This document shows positions 23,113 to 27,668 of a DNA stretch of 27,668 bases, piece after piece (within the stretch, counting starts at the first letter, position 1; each line of letters opens with the position of its first letter). Source of the DNA: a virus; IMG/VR virus record IMGVR_UViG_3300018428_000133, positions 1 to 27,668 of that record. The stretch is one strand, 5' to 3'. Under the pieces are notes generated by a model. That model searched no databases, had not been told where the DNA came from, and saw nothing but the letters and a program-made list of their open reading frames with translations. Made by a program: the position numbers and the translations under genes.

Positions 23113-23326
23113 GGAAATGACTATTAGACAACTACAGCAAGAATGTGCTAGAGCTCTTTCTACCATGGAAGCAACAAACAACAACATTTACCAGTTTAAT
23201 AAACAAGCATTTCATAATAGCCACAATTGGTATAAAGCAGTAATTACATGGTATATAGAACAATATGGTGACTTACCTAGCAAAACTGGACCTGGTACAA
23301 AAGTAAGGTTGGTTTTAGATGTATAA
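23105..23326 (+). CDS. Small hypothetical protein, 73 aa
   Basis: I do not recognise this gene. The N-terminal half is helical (IRQLQQECARALSTMEATNN), the middle is rich in N, H and W (FHNSHNWYKAVITWYIEQYG), and the end is basic to beta-like (PGTKVRLVLDV). It has one cysteine. The start at 23105 is preferred because AGGAGA lies about 6 nt upstream, inside the oxygenase gene; a downstream ATG at 23117 has a poorer spacing. It lies directly before a SPASM radical SAM gene with an 8-nt overlap. That position is compatible with a modified peptide or an accessory protein, but the sequence lacks an obvious leader and core division, so this remains speculative. Confidence 0.6.
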   Translation: MLEEMTIRQLQQECARALSTMEATNNNIYQFNKQAFHNSHNWYKAVITWYIEQYGDLPSKTGPGTKVRLVLDV

Positions 23327-24383
23327 ATTAGAAGATATAAAAACTATTCATTTGGAAGTCACACAAAATTGTCAAGCAAGTTGTCCTATGTGTGATCGTA
23401 ATATGAATGGCGAAGGAATAAATCCACATATCAATTTAGACGAACTGTCTTATAAAGACTGCACAAAGATATTTAATGCATCCTTTATAAAACAATTAAA
23501 TACTATGTATATGTGTGGCAACTTAGGAGATCCTATTGTTGCAAGAGACACACTTGAAATATTCCAATACTTTAGAACACATAATCCTAACATGTGGTTG
23601 AGTATGAACACTAATGGAGGAGCAAAAGATGTCGACTGGTGGAAAAAACTTGCGATGGTATACGGACGTATGGGTGCTGTTATTTTTAGCGTGGATGGTC
23701 TTGAGGATACTAATCACATTTACAGACAAGGTGTAGTTTGGAAAAATGTAGAACGCAACATGCGAGCATTTATTGATGCTGGCGGCAGAGCTCGTTGGGA
23801 CTTTTTAATTTTTGAACACAATCAGCATCAAGTTGAACAAGCCGAAGCTCTTGCTAAAGAGTGGGGTGTTGAAAAATTTATGAAAAAGAAGACTGGAAGA
23901 TTCATTGACACAAATTCAAATAAAAAAGAAAAGCATCAAGCCAAAGACCGTAAAGGCCAAGATTCGGCAGAACTTAAAAAGCCGGAAGCAAAATACCAAA
24001 ACAAAGCACTTACTAAACAGGAAAAACTTTTAGAAAAATACGGTAGCATGGACAAATACTATGATGCTGTTCCTATTGTTTGTAAGGTAAAACAAGAAGG
24101 CAGTCTTTTTATAACAGCAGAAGGACTTGCTATGCCTTGTTGCTGGACCGCTGGTCGTATGTACAAATGGTGGCATAAAGATCCTAAAGTAGAACAAATA
24201 TGGGATTTTATAGACAAAGATTCTTTAGATGCAAAAAAAGGTTTAGATAAAGTTTTTGCCACAGGTATATTTGAAAATATACAAGACAGTTGGACAAAAA
24301 GTAGTTGTGCAGAAGGTAAACTTAAAGTTTGTGCAACTAAATGCGGTGCAGAATGGGATCCTTTTATGGAGCAATTTAAATGA
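23319..24383 (+). CDS. Radical SAM protein with C-terminal SPASM-type cysteines, 354 aa
   Basis: This is a SAM-cleaving radical enzyme. The iron-sulfur motif is C18-x3-C22-x2-C25 (NCQASCPMCDR). GNLGDP (68-72) and FSVDGLED (123-130) follow as expected for the radical SAM barrel. The C-terminal part carries extra cysteines at C255, C274-C275 (MPCCWT), C330, C338 and C342, consistent with a SPASM domain binding auxiliary clusters. A charged lysine-rich insertion lies at about 197-240. SPASM enzymes usually modify peptides or proteins, but some act on sugars or other substrates. It overlaps the 73-aa gene by 8 nt and the next gene by 4 nt. The class is firm; the reaction is unknown. Confidence 0.88.
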   Translation: MYKLEDIKTIHLEVTQNCQASCPMCDRNMNGEGINPHINLDELSYKDCTKIFNASFIKQLNTMYMCGNLGDPIVARDTLEIFQYFRTHNPNMWLSMNTNGGAKDVDWWKKLAMVYGRMGAVIFSVDGLEDTNHIYRQGVVWKNVERNMRAFIDAGGRARWDFLIFEHNQHQVEQAEALAKEWGVEKFMKKKTGRFIDTNSNKKEKHQAKDRKGQDSAELKKPEAKYQNKALTKQEKLLEKYGSMDKYYDAVPIVCKVKQEGSLFITAEGLAMPCCWTAGRMYKWWHKDPKVEQIWDFIDKDSLDAKKGLDKVFATGIFENIQDSWTKSSCAEGKLKVCATKCGAEWDPFMEQFK

Positions 24384-25174
24384 ATAGATTAGTAGGAAAA
24401 CTAGACAAATCAAAACCAATAATTGCAGTTGTTGGTTGCAGTTATTCACACTGGGACGATGGAGAGTGTTTTTTAGAATCATATCCTGCTCTTATTGCTA
24501 AAAATTATCCAGACTATAATGTAGTAGATTTATCTGCACCTGGATCAAGCAATGATAGTGCATATATGAGATTGTTTCATTTTGAACATTTAACAGGATA
24601 CAAAATTAATAAAGTTTTATTTCAACTTACACACTTTGGCAGAGAGCTTGTATTTTTTGATTGGCGTGTTAAAAACTTTAATTTATGGAAAGAAGGATAT
24701 TATGCAAAAGATAATTATGTTTACACTAAAGGAGATTTTAGTGATGACGTAAATCTAGTGACAGCAACTATAGCTTTTGATCATCCTTGGAGTGAGAGGA
24801 CTAGAAAACTATTAAGTAAACATTTTAAATTAAAAGAAAGTATGCTAACAAGATTTTTTATTACCAAATTTTTAAATGATGAATCCGTATGGAAATTACA
24901 AAAAGAAATTGATTTAGTTAACGGACATTATGGCAAAAATAATGTTTTACTTTACAGCTGGCATAGAAATTTAGATACAACTACAAAAACTGCACGTAAA
25001 GATCTGAAAGTTCCTGCTATGCCTGATAACTATGCTGGTTCTGTAGAAGAATGGATTGGGTTTAAAAGATTTAATAAACTTGGTGTAGACGATGCACCGC
25101 ATTATGACGGAAGAGGTCATCAAATAGTATATAAACATCTAGAACCAATGATAGATAGTTTACTCAAAAATTAA
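24380..25174 (+). CDS. SGNH-hydrolase-like protein, 264 aa
   Basis: It is probably an esterase or acyl-transfer-type hydrolase of the SGNH fold. The nucleophile block is AVVGCSYSHWDDG with S21. G55 lies in SAPGSSNDS, and N58 is a candidate for the oxyanion asparagine. The last block is D238-A-P-H241-Y-D-G-R-G-H (Asp and His of a DxxH dyad, followed by the usual GH). Phage SGNH proteins of this type often act on O-acyl groups of polysaccharides, which would fit the sugar-related neighbours. There is no signal peptide. It starts with an ATGA overlap and is followed by a 16-nt gap, the only gap inside the operon. The fold assignment is moderately sure; the substrate is unknown. Confidence 0.75.
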   Translation: MNRLVGKLDKSKPIIAVVGCSYSHWDDGECFLESYPALIAKNYPDYNVVDLSAPGSSNDSAYMRLFHFEHLTGYKINKVLFQLTHFGRELVFFDWRVKNFNLWKEGYYAKDNYVYTKGDFSDDVNLVTATIAFDHPWSERTRKLLSKHFKLKESMLTRFFITKFLNDESVWKLQKEIDLVNGHYGKNNVLLYSWHRNLDTTTKTARKDLKVPAMPDNYAGSVEEWIGFKRFNKLGVDDAPHYDGRGHQIVYKHLEPMIDSLLKN

Positions 25175-25190
25175 GATAAGTACGTATATA

Positions 25191-26603
25191 ATGACAGATA
25201 AAACTAAAATTTCAGAAACATTTTGTGCTTTACCTTGGCTACACCTTAGCAGTAGACCAGATGGTAAGATGAGAACATGCTGTACGTCAAATGCAAGCAG
25301 TGTGCAAGATCCAGATTCTAATATAAAAATTGGAGGAGGTGAAGTCGGTGTTGTAAAAAATGATGACGGTGTACCAGCAAACTTTAATCACACTTCTTTA
25401 GAAGAAGCATGGAATTCGTCTTACATGCGTAATGTTCGTAAAATGATGTTGCGCGGTGAAAAACCTGCAAGTTGTCTTAAGTGCTACAAGGAAGAAGAAT
25501 CAGGACATTTATCAAAACGTAATTGGGAGACAGAATACTGGGGTCATAGATATGACCTACAACAGTTAGTTGACGAAACTAAAGAAGATGGTAGTATTCC
25601 TCCTAAGATACGCTACATAGATCTTAGAATGGGTACAAAGTGCCAATTAGCCTGTGTAATGTGTAGTCCTCATGATAGTTCGGGTTGGATCAAAGACTGG
25701 CAAGATATGTATCCACAGATACAAAATGAAAAGCTAAAGAACACAAGTGGCTGGCATAACAAAGGACAAAATCACGGAGCAAGTTATAATTGGCATAAAA
25801 ACAATCCACGTTTTTGGAAAGAGCTTATGGAGCAAATTCCACACATGTATCAATTGTATTTTGCAGGCGGAGAAAGTTTAGTAATTGACGAACACTACGA
25901 ACTTCTTGAAGAATGTATCAAGCGTGGACATGCAAAAAATATAGAGCTACGTTATAATTCAAATGCAGTCGAATGGCGAGAAGATTTATTTGACCTTTGG
26001 GCAGAATTTAAACGTGTGCGTTTCCATTATTCAATAGATGCACTAGGTAGACAGAATGATTACATACGCTATCCTAGTCTATGGGATCATCAAGCAGAAC
26101 AAATGTGGAAACTAGATGCTACAGGACCAAATGTTGAAGTCACAACAGCAATAACTATTATGGCTCTTAATATTGCTTATATTCCTGATTTTATTCAATG
26201 GAAAGTTGAACAAGGATTTTCAAAATGGAATAAATGGCCTTTGGGTGCTGGTGGTATAAACATGCACTTTGCATATTGGCCACCTCAATTAAATGTAAAG
26301 ACATTACCGTTAGAACTTAAAAAACAAATTACAGACAAATATGAAAATGAATTTTATCCTTGGCTAAACGAAAACTGGCAAAAGTTTACAGGTGTTAAAG
26401 AAGCAGGTATTACTAAAGAACAATGGCTGAATGCTCCGTACGGTAAAAAACGATATCAAGGTATAATAAATTTTATGAATGCAGAGGATTGGTCAGCACG
26501 TATGCCAGAATTTAAAGAGTGGATAAAGTTAGTTAACAAACAACGTGGCTTTGATGACTTTGAAGAAATATTCCCAATATTCAAAGGAGTTATAAATGAG
26601 TAA
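25191..26603 (+). CDS. Radical SAM protein with N-terminal twitch-type cysteine cluster, 470 aa
   Basis: The protein has two iron-sulfur regions. Residues 1-110 hold an N-terminal cluster-binding region (FCALPWLHLS with C12, C30-C31, and SCLKCYKEEESG with C95 and C98), the pattern of twitch-containing radical SAM proteins. The core motif is C151-x3-C155-x2-C158 (KCQLACVMCSP), followed by FAGGESL (225-231) and a SIDA segment (281-284). The order, auxiliary region first and barrel second, is typical of a family frequent in marine phages whose reaction is unknown. Here the gene follows an SGNH hydrolase-like gene after a 16-nt gap that lacks a strong ribosome binding site, and it overlaps the next gene by 8 nt. 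The next gene is a homologue. Confidence 0.85.
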   Translation: MTDKTKISETFCALPWLHLSSRPDGKMRTCCTSNASSVQDPDSNIKIGGGEVGVVKNDDGVPANFNHTSLEEAWNSSYMRNVRKMMLRGEKPASCLKCYKEEESGHLSKRNWETEYWGHRYDLQQLVDETKEDGSIPPKIRYIDLRMGTKCQLACVMCSPHDSSGWIKDWQDMYPQIQNEKLKNTSGWHNKGQNHGASYNWHKNNPRFWKELMEQIPHMYQLYFAGGESLVIDEHYELLEECIKRGHAKNIELRYNSNAVEWREDLFDLWAEFKRVRFHYSIDALGRQNDYIRYPSLWDHQAEQMWKLDATGPNVEVTTAITIMALNIAYIPDFIQWKVEQGFSKWNKWPLGAGGINMHFAYWPPQLNVKTLPLELKKQITDKYENEFYPWLNENWQKFTGVKEAGITKEQWLNAPYGKKRYQGIINFMNAEDWSARMPEFKEWIKLVNKQRGFDDFEEIFPIFKGVINE

Positions 26604-27668
26604 ATGCACATTTTGTCCTTTACCTTGGAATAGTGTGAACATGCGTAATAACGGTGATTTACGTATATGTTGTAATACAAACAGCTACACAGAAAATAGA
26701 GGAATTTTACGCAAGGAAGATAAAACACCTTTCAATGCTGGTAAAGACGACTGGAACGAAGCAAGAAATTCAAAAGTTCTAAAAGAAGTGCGAGCAGCGA
26801 TGATGAAAGGCGAATGGCATCCTGAGTGCGAAAGATGCAGACAAGAAGAAGTTAATGGTATTAGAAGTCGTAGAGAATATGAAAATGACGATTGGGGAAA
26901 ATGGTATGGTGATATTTCATTAGAAAAAGTTTTGCCTCACACACAAGAAGACGGGACAATCGAAACAGAAAAATTACCAATTGACTTTTTAGATGTTAGA
27001 TATGGTAATTTTTGTAATTTAAAATGTCGTATGTGCGGTCCAACAGATAGTCATCAATGGTACGATGATCATGTTGCAATCTCCGGAGGTACAGGATTTA
27101 GAGACAGTAGCGGTAGAGTGGATCTTGTAAAAAATGAAAAAGGGCGTTGGACTACTGATGTATTTGATTGGTTTCAAAATAATAAAACATATTGGGATAA
27201 TTTTGAAGAACATGCTCCTAATGCAAAAAAACTATACATTGTTGGAGGTGAACCTTTAATAATTGAAGAACATCAAGAAAGTTTAGAACGTTTGGTCGCA
27301 AGTGGAAAGAGTCATCAAATACAACTAGAATATAATAGCAATCTTACAATGGTTCCTGATAGGCTAGTGCATTTATGGGAACAGTTTAAACAAATTCGTA
27401 TTGGTGTAAGTATTGATGGCATAAATGATGTATTTAATTATCAGAGAACACCTGCTAAATTTAGTGCTGTTTATAAAAACATGATGCGATTGCAAGAAAA
27501 TGATAGGATAAATTTAAAGGCATGGTTTGCCTTTACAGTGACTCCATTTAATGTTTTTCATTTGCCTGAGTTTATGAAATGGAAACTAACAGAAAGCGGA
27601 CTTACAAAATTTAATCCTGTTGACGGTGCTAGACCTGTGATAACACCGCATATGTGTCATAGTCCTAA
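26596..27668 (+). CDS. Radical SAM protein with N-terminal twitch-type cysteines (3' end beyond the window; 357 complete codons seen)
   Basis: This is a homologue of the previous protein and is open to the window edge. The N-terminal region has C4/C7 (MSKCTFCPLPWNSVN), C25-C26 (LRICCNT) and C78/C81 (PECERCRQEE). The radical SAM motif is C140-x3-C144-x2-C147 (GNFCNLKCRMCGP), followed by VGGEPLI (GGE at 217-219) and SIDG (272-275). AAAGGAG precedes the ATG and the start overlaps the previous stop by 8 nt. Its longer insertion after the motif (about 150-205) differs from the 470-aa protein. It probably works with its neighbour in the same modification pathway, each enzyme on a related substrate or step (inference). 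Confidence 0.82.
   Translation, partial: MSKCTFCPLPWNSVNMRNNGDLRICCNTNSYTENRGILRKEDKTPFNAGKDDWNEARNSKVLKEVRAAMMKGEWHPECERCRQEEVNGIRSRREYENDDWGKWYGDISLEKVLPHTQEDGTIETEKLPIDFLDVRYGNFCNLKCRMCGPTDSHQWYDDHVAISGGTGFRDSSGRVDLVKNEKGRWTTDVFDWFQNNKTYWDNFEEHAPNAKKLYIVGGEPLIIEEHQESLERLVASGKSHQIQLEYNSNLTMVPDRLVHLWEQFKQIRIGVSIDGINDVFNYQRTPAKFSAVYKNMMRLQENDRINLKAWFAFTVTPFNVFHLPEFMKWKLTESGLTKFNPVDGARPVITPHMCHSP

Noticed and set aside
23105-23326. Certain RiPP precursor peptide
   Set aside because: Position is suggestive, but no leader motif, repeated core or cysteine-rich stretch is present, so it is kept as hypothetical.
25187-25192. TATAAT just before the ATG at 25191 as a second sigma70 promoter
   Set aside because: No -35 box at a usable distance (the only candidate, TTTACT, is 22 bp away), and the box overlaps the start codon.
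1-27668. tRNA, rRNA, CRISPR array, insertion sequence or attachment site
   Set aside because: The window is almost fully coding with intergenic gaps under 70 nt, and none of these elements could be seen.

Overview
This window looks like part of the genome of a tailed marine bacteriophage of the T4-like (myovirus) type, similar to T4-like cyanophages and pelagiphages. The evidence is an AT-rich sequence with every gene on the + strand, almost no intergenic space, giant virion structural proteins built of beta-rich repeats, a family of tail-fibre proteins with a shared N-terminus, T4-type late promoter boxes (ATAAATA), and one host-type sigma70 promoter. No chromosomal housekeeping gene, tRNA, rRNA, IS element, integrase or CRISPR array is visible. 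The host cannot be read from this window; a marine bacterium with an AT-rich genome is plausible.

Region 1 (1-17570) is the late structural block. It opens inside a giant virion protein: 3472 residues are visible and the true start lies upstream of the window. It carries a beta-propeller-like fold interrupted by a large insertion, plus several families of internal duplicated modules. A 204-aa structural protein follows, then three tail-fibre proteins of 671, 643 and 505 aa with homologous first ~130 residues and unrelated tips (a T4 gp12-type collar domain, a beta-rich tip, and a peptidase-G2-like tip), and then a 319-aa virion protein. Late promoter boxes precede the genes at 10441, 15053 and 16611, so the block probably yields three overlapping late transcripts.

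Region 2 (17571-27668, running off the right edge) is a different kind of module. It starts with a textbook sigma70 promoter (TTGACA, 17-bp spacer, TATAAT) in the only sizeable intergenic gap. It contains a 111-aa protein of unknown function, two related GT-A-like glycosyltransferases, a 161-aa unknown, an 864-aa fusion (two glycosyltransferase-like domains, a helical region and a methyltransferase-like domain), a 2OG-Fe(II) oxygenase-like protein, a 73-aa unknown, a SPASM-type radical SAM protein, an SGNH-hydrolase-like protein and two further radical SAM proteins with N-terminal twitch-type cysteine clusters (the last one cut by the window edge). Nearly all neighbours overlap by 1, 4 or 8 nt, so this reads as one translationally coupled operon.

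The chemistry encoded in region 2 (sugar transfer, methylation, hydroxylation, radical chemistry, ester hydrolysis) suggests a pathway that decorates a glycan or protein. Candidate targets are the phage's own fibres, encoded next door, or the host cell surface. The individual families are recognisable, but the substrate and product cannot be read from the sequence, which makes this cassette the best candidate here for an undescribed system.
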